NCBI GenBank assembly: GCA_018873245.2 | Contig: JAEMBT020000003.1 | Location: forward strand, 5,723,843 to 5,787,842 | Direction of reading: 5' to 3' | From: Archegozetes longisetosus | Taxonomy: Eukaryota > Arthropoda > Arachnida > Sarcoptiformes > Trhypochthoniidae | DNA length: 64,000 bases | In this document: one piece after another, positions 24,723 through 35,537 of the stretch | Layout of the letters: the number at the start of each line of letters is the position of its first letter | How positions within the stretch are numbered: the stretch's first letter is position 1 | The notes under the pieces: model-generated | Seen by the model: the letters and a program-made list of their open reading frames with translations, nothing else | Database searches by the model: none | Told to the model about the DNA's origin: nothing | Program-made: the position numbers and the translations under genes

Positions 24723-27700
24723 ATGTCGAAACCGTTCAGCAAAGGTAACTATTTTTATATACACTTTACTTTCCTACAGCTATTGAACCACCAAATTTAT
24801 GGTATGCATACAGACCTACCATTACATATGAATTGTGAGTTTCATTCTGTCTCTCTTTTCTTTCTATCTGCCTCTGCTTTCTATTTTCTCTATTTTTACA
24901 CCTTTTTGTCTCTATAACTCGATATTTTTCAATTATTTCATGCTTTCTATTTCTCATTAAAGATTATTGAAGACATTTCTAGTCATGTCACACTGAAATG
25001 TTGTCCATATGAAATCAGTGTTTAGTTCGGCTAACAATCAATACTGTTTTGATTGAAAGGAAGACTAAATAAAGCATAAACTCTAATAGAGTTGGTTGCA
25101 AATTATAAACTCTAATACAGTTGGTCGCAAATCATATTCTATAAAGTGTTGATCTCGTAATCGACTTAAAGGCATTTAGTAGAAAAACGCACAAATTGTC
25201 GATGAAATATAGTCAGGTAAGTGTTTTGCATAACACCATTTGCATTATGTTTATCAATATTATTGTAAATACGAATGTATGCACTCATTAATCACTCTTA
25301 TTAGATGAATACCATCGTTAAGTAATCTTTTGATTAAGGGTGTGCCCAATATGTTGTGTTTCTGTTTAGAAATTTCATTGTTTATAGTGTTTACAGATTG
25401 TATCATAGTTTACAGTTCATGAATGGCATATTGCACTTGTGTTGTACTGTTCAGTACCACAATTGCATGTATCGCATGTTTAGTTGTATTGATGAAAAAG
25501 ACTGTCGTTTCCTCATTGACACACTCGCGAGTGTAGAGTAAAACAGGATTTCTATTTTATGGCAACAGTTTAATAATGAGAAATAGTTTTTTATATGTAA
25601 TATAAAGTCTAAAAATAGTTAATCTCTTATATGGCCATTGAGTATTAATGTTCACTTGACTTTATATACAATTTATATTTATCTATACTTTTGCTTGAAG
25701 TTTATCAGAAGAAAAAGTGCTATTAATAAAGAACATACTATTTTTAAATACCTTCGCAAAACTTCTTGTTCACCTAACTCTAAGTTAACTATAAGTTAAC
25801 TGTAAGCCAACTGTAAGCCAACTCTAAGTTAACTGTAAGCTAACCTTCATTTGGTTGGATGTGATCATGAACTAAGGCTTTAGCTGTGTGAAAGAATTAT
25901 TCAACTTTGGAGTTGCTATTTGAAACACAAAACTGGCTCAACAGGTATAGCATAAAATAACTTTCGAAATTAGGACTTCAGCGTTTGCCATATGAGCCTT
26001 CAGTTTATATTTGCAAAGTTATGAGTAAAAGAAGACAGTGAACTTTCTGCTCTCACCATAACTGTTACCATTGCCACTACTCTTATCATTACTTCGTTAC
26101 TGCTATAACTTGTCCCATTTTTCTTCTCTGTACCAATACTTACTTTTTGAATGATTGGCTTCCAGTGCTCCGCAACTATAACCCAACCGCCGCTCGGCAG
26201 TATCGGCAGAACATTGTTTCCAGCAACCCCGACTCATCAGACTAATCCTGGTTACCACAGTCGGGCCCCAATTCCACCGCCCAATTTAGCCGACTATTTT
26301 CCCATCAATGGCGATGGTTTGCGGTTGAATTGGGCCCATGGGGCCAACAGCAGGGCCAAACTTAATGCTGCCCTAAGAGGTTAGTCATTCTACTTATTCT
26401 CTGATATTTTCAATCCGTTTTCGAGTTTACCATAAACTATGATTTAGTACAATAAATTTATTTTTCAAGTTTGATGAGTTAGTTTCGTCCAGTTTATAGT
26501 ATATTTTTTATCTTTGATTGAGTGTTCACTTTTATGGATTTAGTCACAATTAATATCTATTTAGTTAGGTAACAACTTTTCTACTTTATAATATGCATGT
26601 AGTTCTAAGTTCCTTAAGATCAAAGTGTTAAAGTTGAAAACTAAACTTTTTATAACTTTTAGAAAAAATTACAGACATTACTAATTGTACGATTTCTTTT
26701 CAAAATTTGAGTTATAGGTTCATTGCGTTTGTTTTAATTAATATTGAAATAATTTCAATCCTTTTACTTTTTTTTATCCTATAGACTTTAATTTGAATCT
26801 AATTGAAATTATAATGAAACCCTAAGTTTTGTTTCCTAAAAACACGAACGATTACGGACTAGTTCTAGCTCTGATTTCAAACTATTTTTTCTGCTAGACT
26901 ATTTTAAAAGTACTTAAGACTCATATTATGATACTTCAATATCAGGTTTATATGATAAAGTATTAGATTTGCTTGTTTTGGAGATTTATTCTTGTTTGAA
27001 ATCAATTTTTGATTGCCGAAATGATTAGTGGCCAGACTTGTGGACATAAAATGAACTAACTTAAATCTTTAATTGATTGTTGTTATAAAGTTATTTTATT
27101 TGGCCTCTGCAATCACCAAAACCAGAGTTATAGATAGTAGACAGACATCCACACAAACAGTGAATTATCAGATAAATAAGAATTAAAATGAATTTCCATT
27201 TCAGGAGAAGAACTTATGATTGAAGCAGATGTGAGTTTGGCGGAAACAACTCGATATCCGGTGCCTATTATGGCACATCCGCCTATCAATGCTAGTGACA
27301 TCACTCTTGAAGACTGGTTGGTGGAAGTGGTTCGTTCAAACTCTAGCAAAGGAATAAAATTAGATTTCAAGTCAACTCGAGTGGTATGAAATGCAGTAAA
27401 TGTGCTATTGATAAACACGAGCAAAACTTTATGTATCTGATTAAATCAAAGCTTTGGTTAGATATAACTCAGTTTATTTGTACCGGGCTTGTCATCAGTG
27501 GTAATGGTTACTGATTCAATTGCTTTGCATATGCTTTACATAAAATCAATAAAGACTAAGACTAATGAAAAGATAGCAAAAGACAAGTAAATATAGAAAA
27601 GATGTGACTTTAAAATATTTATATTTAGGTAGAGCCAGCGTTTAGAGTACTTGCTCGACATGCGGATTACATCAAAGGACCTATTGTTTTGAATGCTGAT

Positions 27701-28270
27701 ATATTGCCAGGTATTCAGTCGGCAAAAAATGTTCAAAAGCATTTTATCACTCATTTCCTTGTGTCAAATTAGGTCCGAATAAGCCAACTACGCCCCCGAT
27801 TGACGCCTGGACTTTCCTAATGCTCTGCAGGACACGATTTCCGAAAGCTATCATCTCAATTGGTTGGACAACACATATCGATGAGGTTTCTGTAAAGACT
27901 GGATACACTAGAGACATGATCGATCACATGGCGTCACTTGTGAAAGAGTACAACTTGATGCAACCTGTCACCTTTCCGGTCAACGCTACACTTCTCAAGT
28001 ACTCCATTTGCGAACTACAGAGATTGCTCTTTCAGGTACTTTATCAGCTCCTATTTCATTACAAATTATATCTAATCAAAACGAACTCGATTTGACCAAA
28101 AGGTGCCGAACAGCACACTAACCGTTTGGGCTCACCCCGAAGAGTTTGAGAATAATTTGGCTTTACATGATTTGATTTTGATAAGAAAAGCGTTTTCAAT
28201 TGGTTCGGTCTTTTACGATATGCCGTCTGAGATACTCAATCAATTGAGAGTTGAAGTTTACAACAATTGA
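24723..28270 (+). CDS. FAM151B: FAM151/menorin family protein
   Basis: Related to human FAM151B and C. elegans MNR-1 (menorin, used in dendrite patterning); the fold resembles a PLC-like barrel and the enzymatic role is unclear. Preferred exons: 24723-24744, 26224-26379, 27205-27383, 27629-27710, 27773-28035 and 28103-28270, all in phase, giving 289 residues (human FAM151B is 276). The family motifs are clear: LNWAHGANSRAKLNAAL, MIEADVSL, PIMAHPPINASDITLEDWL, GIKLDFKSTRVVEPA, LNADILPGPN, SIGWTT, QPVTFPVNA, LTVWAHPEE and GSVFYD. Exon 2 could instead begin at 26166 with phase 0 and join an exon at 24674-24744, which lacks an ATG. The ATG at 24723 was chosen because it gives a complete frame. 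A TCAGTC initiator-like word lies at 24610-24615. Confidence 0.9.
25778..25843. repeat. 11-bp minisatellite, six units
   Basis: Six contiguous 11-bp units of the form CTSTAAGYYAA (CTCTAAGTTAA, CTATAAGTTAA, CTGTAAGCCAA twice, CTCTAAGTTAA, CTGTAAGCTAA), in FAM151 intron 1. Each unit carries a GTAAGY-like word. Confidence 0.9.
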
Positions 28271-29380
28271 GCGCAGCATATCATTCATGTTAACGTTGAT
28301 TATCAATTACGAAAAATTTATTAAAAATGATATATATTTAGTGTTGAAATACGTGCAATTGAAAAATTTGATTGAATTGCATTTGTTATTGTTATGATTG
28401 TGACTGAGAAAGTGAAAAGACTTTCAGTTATTCATTCAGTTATTGCTAAATAAGACTAAAAAGTGAGAAATCCTGTAATAAGTTTCCAATTGTGATAATA
28501 GAGCCAGAAATTTAGTCATATTTGGTAATTATTCAATTGAAATGTTTTGTTTTATAGGAAGACATTGGGAGGGAATGTCTTGAGAATGCAATGATTTTTC
28601 GGTGCACGTATTTGATCACAAATTGATACAACATTTGCTAGTCTATAATTTTTGCACCAATTTAGTCATTAGTGATCTATTGCTGTCTGATATTACCTTT
28701 GAATAGCGCAACAATTTGTTTATCTTAGCCTGTTTTTATGTTTATATATGTTCTAATAACCATTATATAACATGCTATCATTGTGTCAATCTGTTTTGTC
28801 ATTCAAACTTCACTTTTCCCGGTGAAACTTGATTTCTAATTTCGCAAACTCTTCTGTGCCTTCGAGCTGATTCGAAACACCTTATTCTTAACTTTGGTGG
28901 CGGGCATTTCATTGACAAATCCTTTGACTTGTATTTTATAAGTTTTAGTTAGTTTTATAAAAGTTGATTGATTTGATACTTTGACTGTGTAAATGGTTTT
29001 TTATTTTGATGCATTTTCATCTTAGCATTGATTTTGTAAAATGTCATAAAAGCACTTGTATTTGGAATAACTATTAATATATTTCAGGTTATATTCATAT
29101 AAATTTATATTTACTTTATCAGAGATATTGACGTCTATCTAATTGATTAAACTGTTTATTAAAAGGCTTATCAATCTTTAATTAGTTCAAATAATTTACA
29201 TTTTCGATTAATTGAGAAAACTTGTTATTATTCAGAGAAAATGAAAGAATAGGTAAATAAAAACATGACATTTAAATCCAGTTACTTTTCATTTGATTGC
29301 ATTGAAAATATGCAACTTTTCATTAATGCTATCAATAGGACTTTGAATTGCATCTACGTTATGAAAATTACATCTTATTT
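28271..29380. other. Convergent intergenic spacer
   Basis: Contains the 3' UTRs of FAM151 (plus) and YTHDC1 (minus). AT-rich, with no other gene or strong motif seen. Confidence 0.7.
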
Positions 29381-32300
29381 CTAATACCGAACTTCACGAT
29401 ACCTTCTGTCAACTCGTTGTGGTCGATAAGTACGACGAATGAAATCGTCAACATTTCGGTCATACTATGGATTAGATTAATAAATATTTCAAAAATGGTC
29501 AATTGAGCAAATATCAAAAATTTACTTACAATTCTTTTATCCAAAGGTCTTTGTTTAGGCATCATTTCGAGTCTTTGAAATGGAGGTTCAATAAAGGGAC
29601 GCTAAAAATATAATATTCTCCGTTAGTTTGGTTTCAAAGTTTTGATCAACTTTTGATAGATATAAAGTGATTAGGTAGTTTTGAAATGTTTCACACTTAG
29701 ATGACAGATTGATCGATGACTGACCTGTCCAAATGGTGGAATCACAGGTGCATTGTTCCGTACAAAGTTTGTAACGTTTCCATTCATTGCAAACTCTCTG
29801 CGAGGAATCGGTCGCTGAATATTTCGATCATTACGACCTTTGATTAACAATTGAATTTATGAGAATCATTCATATAAATAACTATAGCTCATGATGTTTG
29901 GCATCAAGCCGAAACATTACCTTCTCTTATATCTCTTCGACCTATTGGTCGAGATTGAGATAATGGTTGTCCTATTCGTTTCCTTCTGCTGTGTTATAAC
30001 AGTTCAAAAATTAATCTCAGAACAAAATTATGAATTAATTGAAAATTATGAATTACTTGATTGTTTGAAGAGCCACCTGTGAAACGGGGAACTGATGTGA
30101 TGGGTGAGGGTTAACTCTTTCTCTTCGACGAAAATCGATTCGTGCGCTTAAAGTTGGTTTCTTTCTGTCGTTGTAATCAAGGAATGGACCGCGAACGTGA
30201 TGATGCTTAGGTCTGTGTGCAGTTTGCTTTTTCATTCTTTTCAACATTGGTATCAAATCCACTGCTTCATCGGATGGAAATAATCGGCAAAGCTCTTCAC
30301 CAACGCGAGGATCGATTTCCTACAAGCAGTTTAATACATGAATCAAGACTAAACTTCAAAACCTAGACTAAATAATAGATTACTTGTCCATCGCGTGCGA
30401 TTTTCACAGGCTTTCCATCATTGAAAGGATTGAAAAGATGAAGAGTTTTAGTGAATGAAAGTTCGCGTCTGCATATCCAGTCAAGATAAAAGACGCCTCC
30501 GAGAGCTCGAGCACTCAGACCATGAGGTAAAACCCATTGTATGGGTTGAGAGTCATGATGTGATTCAGAAGTGAGTCTTGCAAAACCTTAAAATTAATAA
30601 AATCAATTGAAATCAAGTGCACTATACGCACCCTTCTCCCAATCTAACTTAATCTATATAATGGTATTAGATCTAAGTTGGTTAGATTAGGTTACTGGAA
30701 CCTGATTGTAGGTCGAAGTTGTCGCAATCATAGATACCTTGAAACTTTCCGCTTTCTTTGACAGAGAATATAAGAATAACATTACGGAATTCTTTGAAGG
30801 CCCGATTCAATTTGCTTTCATTTTGTGGAGGTGTAGACCAAACACCTTTAGCTTTAGACAAGACAACGTTTTCATGATTATTGCTTTTCATTACGAAAAA
30901 ACAGCTATCTTTGAAAAAATATCGTAATAACGAATTATAATCACGTCTTCCCAGACTACGGCTTTGACTCGAACGTCGTCTCTTTGATTTTCCTATCGTT
31001 TCAGAAGATAATTCAGTTAATATAAATCAAAATAACAATCAGTAATGATAACTCACTTCTATCGTCATGATTAGAACGAGATCTTTTCTTTGACTCTTTA
31101 GCAGACGGACTCTTTGATCGGTGGTTTCGATGATCTTCAACTCTACTTTTAGCTAGATATTAAAGATTTATGTTAGTTGATATCAACATATGGATTCTAT
31201 AGCAACACATACATCAAATTTGATGCAAACCTAATACAAGCTTATTTTACAGTAATGCATGATATAATAAACTTACGACTTGATGAGCGAGACGATGAAT
31301 GTGATGATTGGTCATCTTCTGAAACTGAGCCTGAGACAATACTGCTATGATCTTCACACGAACAACTCTCATCGTGAGAACTATACTCTTCAGACGTAAA
31401 GGAACTGCTTCGTTTCATTTCTGTTGATTGCTCGCCAACAAGTTTTGTATTTGATTTTATTGGCTATGATATATACCATAATTAATAAAACTACAATTTC
31501 AAATTACTGTTAATTATCGTCAATATTACCGTTAATTTTTTAGGGCTTGTAGTTTCGGACTCTTTTAGAGTTTCATTTTTGACAACTTTTACAGATTTGT
31601 TCGGACCTATAATGGAGTGAAAAACAGTTGAATAAAACTTGATCTTGTTTTCGAAAACTGAAAAAATTACACACTTTCTAAAGGCGTTCCTCTCTTAATG
31701 CCAGAGCTGATGATTTTTTTGGGTGAATCATTTTTCGAATTTTGAATAGAACTTTTCGGTGATTTCTTATGATTGGAAATGGAAACTATATTCTTATCAT
31801 TCTAATATAAATGAGATAAGAGTTAGCTTAGTGTACGTAATAGTTGAGATCGAAATGCACACCTCTTTGCGTTCTTGTTTTATAGTGACCGATGAATTAA
31901 GTTTAGGACATTCTCTCGATTTAACAGCTTTTACAACACTCGATGTTCTTTTGCCTAAATTTGAACTGAAAATTACTACAAATATACAAGTACTGGAGGT
32001 AATCTCCCATTATGCAAGCCAAGTATTAAATTTCTAACTATTTTGATGTAAGATGTAATCAAGTGGATTAAGTTTTGAAAAACATCCTTTAATATGACTG
32101 ATAAAGGGCTGAATACTAATAATTCTAGTTACTGAGTGCCAGATATGATTGTTAGAAATTTGATGCAGTTAAACCTGCCTAACTTGAACAAGCAGTTAAA
32201 TGGTGTTTAAAAAAGACTAAAAGATAAGGTTTGATTGGCTATGAATTGGTTTAGTCTGATTTTAAAACCATTTAAATGAATGTTGAAATTGGGAGGCTTA

Positions 32301-32478
32301 ACTGTAGCTATTTTTCTAGCGTCAAAGGGAAATCACTTAAAACGAGTGAAAACTAGATCGAATGGCTTACTCCTCAATTTTTTCTCAGATCTACTCAGTT
32401 CAACATCCAATTCATCGTCTTCTGGCGTATCCAAAAGTTCATCCAAAACATTTCTTTCTTCACTGCGTCCTATTCCTA
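29381..32478 (-). CDS. YTHDC1: YTH domain m6A reader YTHDC1
   Basis: Nuclear reader of N6-methyladenosine in RNA, acting in splicing and export. Exons: 32478-32371, 31954-31863, 31801-31675, 31606-31530, 31463-31277, 31152-31057, 30992-30738, 30586-30384, 30319-30077, 29988-29921, 29837-29725, 29601-29530 and 29464-29381. The N-terminus [15 protein letters not shown] matches human NVLDDILTEVPEQDDEL. A Ser/Arg-rich region follows. The YTH domain spans exons 7-9 ([95 protein letters not shown]). The end [14 protein letters not shown] matches human YDMRVDDFLRRTQA. The m6A-cage tryptophans of the first two motifs (GVWST, WVLP) are present. Exon 1 begins in phase 1, so the start codon lies upstream, or at 32515 if the first intron is retained. 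The 30077/29988 junction does not close in phase. Confidence 0.9.
30626..30700. repeat. Fold-back element with CTAAC-type arms
   Basis: The left arm CCCAATCTAACTTAATCTA pairs with the right arm TAGATCTAAGTTGGTTAGA (read as inverted) across a short spacer. The outer sequence ACGCACCCTTCTCCC resembles the GCGCATCATTCCCC edge of the element at 35.3 kb. It lies in a YTHDC1 intron. Confidence 0.45.
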
Positions 32479-32554
32479 CTGAACAAAACAGTTTAAAATA
32501 ATTGGAATAAAGCATAATTTAATTATCGATTGATTTGCAGATGTGAGCGAATGT

Positions 32555-32626
32555 GCACAACAAGATATAATGGTATGATCGACTTGGATGCGCACAACAA
32601 GATACAACGATATAGTCGACTTGAAA
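32555..32626. repeat. 37-bp direct repeat, two units
   Basis: GCACAACAAGATATAATGGT... at 32555 recurs 37 bp later as GCACAACAAGATACAACGAT..., with both copies continuing to a TCGACTTG word. It lies between YTHDC1 exon 1 and the end of ATG16L. Confidence 0.85.
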
Positions 32627-32816
32627 GAATGACAAATCGCAGAAAATCGAACGTTTCTTATTTTAATTTAATCTTCAATTATATGATCAACTCTTCGAAC
32701 ATGTCAACATATTTAGCAATAAATATATGAATTAAATCAATTATAATAATTAGTAAAAAGAGAGAAAACAGAATTACAAGAAGTGATAATAATATGATTA
32801 TTATGGGGACTAGAAC

Positions 32817-32927
32817 TCTGACCAGACAATAGCTTTTATATTGCGATCAGTACTCAGGCCAGACAATAGATCTGTTATTGTGATCAGTACTCAGACCAAA
32901 CAATAGCTCTTTTATTGCGATCAGTAC
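32817..32927. repeat. 37-bp tandem triplication over the end of ATG16L
   Basis: Three contiguous units (32817-32853, 32854-32890, 32891-32927), each reading TC.GACCAGACAATAG at one end and GATCAGTAC at the other. The unit at 32891-32927, with its junction, encodes the ATG16L C-terminus DRNKRAIVWSEY. The other two lie downstream of the stop and have drifted slightly. Because 37 is not a multiple of three, each unit ends in its own TGA overlapping the next. Confidence 0.92.
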
Positions 32928-34607
32928 TCATAAGAAGATTGCCATTGGAGTTCCACGAACAAGCAATAACAGTCGAATTATGCTGATCTCGAAGAGTCTG
33001 TTCAATCTTTCCGCTGTAAGCATTCCAGATGAAGACCGAGGCATCACTACTTCCGGCCACAATATACTGGCTGTCTGGACTGAACTTACAACGAGTCCAA
33101 TCACAACCGACTTTGAATCCTTCTGCACAGAAAGTCCTGATAACCTGATTCATTCTCAGATCTAGACATTTAAGGGTATCGTCACGAACACAACTGAGTA
33201 GACAATTGCCATCAGGCGATACGTCTAACGACGTGACTTTTCCTTGCAATAGAATCTCATTAGCACTAGAGTCCGAGCGTGTGTCCCAAAAACGGATTCT
33301 CTTATCAAAGTGGGCGCTCGCGACCACCGAATCTTTCCTTGAAGTGTAACTAAATCATTACAAGAAGAGCCGGCAAACAGAGTACGAATACAGGCGTGTC
33401 TATTGAGGTCCCATATCTTAAGAGTTCTGTCATGACTGCCGGAAGCAACCTTATTAGAAACACCTAAAAACTTAACAGCTAATACTTTGTTTGAATGACC
33501 AGTTAATGTGCGACGCAGTTTCATGTCACTCAAAGTCCAGACCCTTGACGCGAAATCATTGGATGAGGCTAGCAACAGATCTTGATCTAAGTCGATTGAA
33601 GTGACTGCTGCGTTATTCCCTGTCAGTGTTCCCTTTAGTATGGCAACAGTCGAAGATTGACTTATTTCCCACAATTTGACTTTTCGATCACCTCCGCCGG
33701 TGGCCACGATTTCACCGTTCGGACTCCATTTGATTGCATTAACCTCTCCCTCGTGTGCCTCAAACTGAAGTAAAACTCGATTAGGAATACGAGCACAAAC
33801 AAAAAGCGGATCACTGATTGGTGTGCCGATCTCGAGCTGTTGGAGACCTGTAAGGTTTGCCTCAAGTCTGACAGTCATTTCATTTGCGGCCTCTTCCAAT
33901 TGTTTTTTCATCTTTTCCTGTTGTATTTTCATAGCTTTTTCGTTTTCATCATTCAATTTCTCGGCATCTTTTGCCTTCAAAGACATCCAACGACTGACTA
34001 AGTCGGTGTGTTCGCGATCTAGATTTAAAAACTTTTTCTCTAAACAATTGAAAGCGATCTGAAGCGCCTGATGTTCGTCTTTGATCAACTGGTGCTGGGT
34101 TTCCATCTCTTGGATACTCTGTTCTAACGAACTACAGGCAGACTTGGACGCTGTCAATTGTTGTTCAGTTTGTTGTAATTTGTTAAGCAATTGATTTTTT
34201 TCCTTATCTTTTGATTCTATTTCATTCTTAAGCTCAATAATCATTTGTGAGTTTTCACCTTTCCTTCTGTGCAATTCAGTTAATTCTTCCTGCATTTGAA
34301 ATATTTTCTTCTCCAACACTTTGCCATTAGTATTATTTTGATTAAAATTGTTTCCATTGTTTGATGAATTACTGCACATTAGCTTTAACTCATTGTTCTC
34401 TAATACAAGTTTCTCTTTCTGTATATTCAATGAGACGTTTTCACTGCGAATCGAATCGACTTTTTCGAACAGATTATTACAGAAGTTGATCACAGATTCA
34501 AATGGTTTTTGTTCTCGTATTTGTCGATCATTTAATTGCTTTAATATTGATTTGCGCCAAATATTGTGAATATTAATCGTATCGGTATTTGAGTTGATTT
34601 GAGACAT
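32884..34607 (-). CDS. ATG16L1: Autophagy protein ATG16L, intronless, with one frameshift
   Basis: ATG16L binds ATG5-ATG12 and sets the site of LC3 lipidation on the phagophore. The frame starting at 34607 gives the ATG5-binding helix (IWRKSILKQLNDRQIREQ), a long coiled coil (DLVSRWMSLKAKDAEKLNDE matches the human DLVQRWMARKAQEADRLNAE) and WD40 repeats 1-3 (FEAHEGEVNAIKWSPNG, ASNDFASRVW, LTGHSNKVLAVKFLG, GSHDRTLKIWDL, AGSSCNDLVTL). The rest (SVVASAHFDKRIRFWDTRS to VWSEY, stop 32886-32884) is in another frame. One base appears to be missing near 33333-33342; alignment to relatives suggests LVTLQGK then DSVVASAHFDK. No other break is seen over 1.7 kb. There is no intron. About 573 residues if the frame were continuous; human ATG16L1 has 607. 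It could be a sequencing error, a retrocopy or a decaying gene. Confidence 0.9.
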
Positions 34608-34629
34608 TTGTGACGATTATTATGATCAA

Positions 34630-34630
<1 letters not shown>

Positions 34631-34676
<46 letters not shown>
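34631..34676. repeat. (ATT)n microsatellite just upstream of ATG16L
   Basis: About 15 ATT units beginning 24 bp upstream of the ATG16L start codon, so it lies in the 5' UTR or core promoter. Confidence 0.95.
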
Positions 34677-35263
34677 GAAACAGAAGAATAGACAACAAAC
34701 CCCTTATGATATCATTGAATGATATCTCAAATGATTGATAAGTGAATACAATCTCTTAATAACAACAATATTAATATATATTTTGGCAAATCAATCAACA
34801 AAACCGAATAGATTTAGAGTCAAAGCACTGAAAGACTGCTTAAAAGAGTCAATCGATTCATAGATCACTAAATATTTGCCTATTTTATGATAAGTTTTAG
34901 TTAAGTTCAAACCCAAACACAGACACAAAAGAAATTTCAGTCAATTGGACAAACCTTTCAGTTCTGAATCCCGAGAACTCATTATTAAATGATTTTATAT
35001 CAATATTTACACTAATCATATACAATATGACTCAAACAACGCATTAACAAAATCTTATATTCTTTAAGTAATTACTAATAAAAGCGTAATAATTATCACA
35101 AAATGTAAGAAAATTAATAATAAATGAATATAAACGATATTAGCGATCACTGCGCTCAACGCTCAATGCAAGTAAATGCCAGTTTTGTACTTCACTTCAG
35201 TTGCGCCAAGTATTAGGTATACAACTGTTATGTGGACCACCCAAGCTTCACCTCTACGCCTAA

Positions 35264-35390
35264 TGAATTATATGCATCACTTCTCCAGCTTAGCCTAACC
35301 CAGACTAACCCGACCTATATAGTCATACTGAATCTAAGTTAAGTTAGTTAGGCTAGTTTAGGTTAGGGGAATGATGCGCATAGCGCGCTA
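35264..35390. repeat. Fold-back element with TTAGG-like arms
   Basis: The left arm (GCATCACTTCTCC, TTAGCCTAACCCAGACTAACC) and the right arm (TTAGTTAGGCTAG, TTTAGGTTAGGGGAATGATG) are imperfect inverted copies around a short spacer with TATATAG. The right edge GCGCATAGCGCGC is GC-rich. It shares edge words with the element at 30.6 kb. Confidence 0.5.
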
Positions 35391-35473
35391 AGCATGGAAG
35401 CCAAGTTTGAATGGTCCATATAATCGCCCTATACCTAACATTTGGTGTAAATCAAGGTAAGTACAGTACTCAC

Positions 35474-35537
35474 ATCCACCCTGAATGAATTCAATTTTAA
35501 TATGGCCTTCGTTTACTTCAATAGAGGTGTCCGCCAT
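35474..35537 (-). CDS. Candidate first coding exon, possibly of YTHDC1
   Basis: ATG at 35537 in the context TAGATGGCGG opens a frame MADTSIEVNEGHIKIEFIQG that ends 21 codons plus one base later at a perfect GTGAGT donor. The composition is clearly more coding-like than its surroundings. The donor is phase 1. The first recognised YTHDC1 exon (32478) needs a phase-1 partner, and the join would read ...[19 protein letters not shown]. That would put ATG16L inside intron 1. It could instead belong to an unrecognised gene. Confidence 0.4.
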
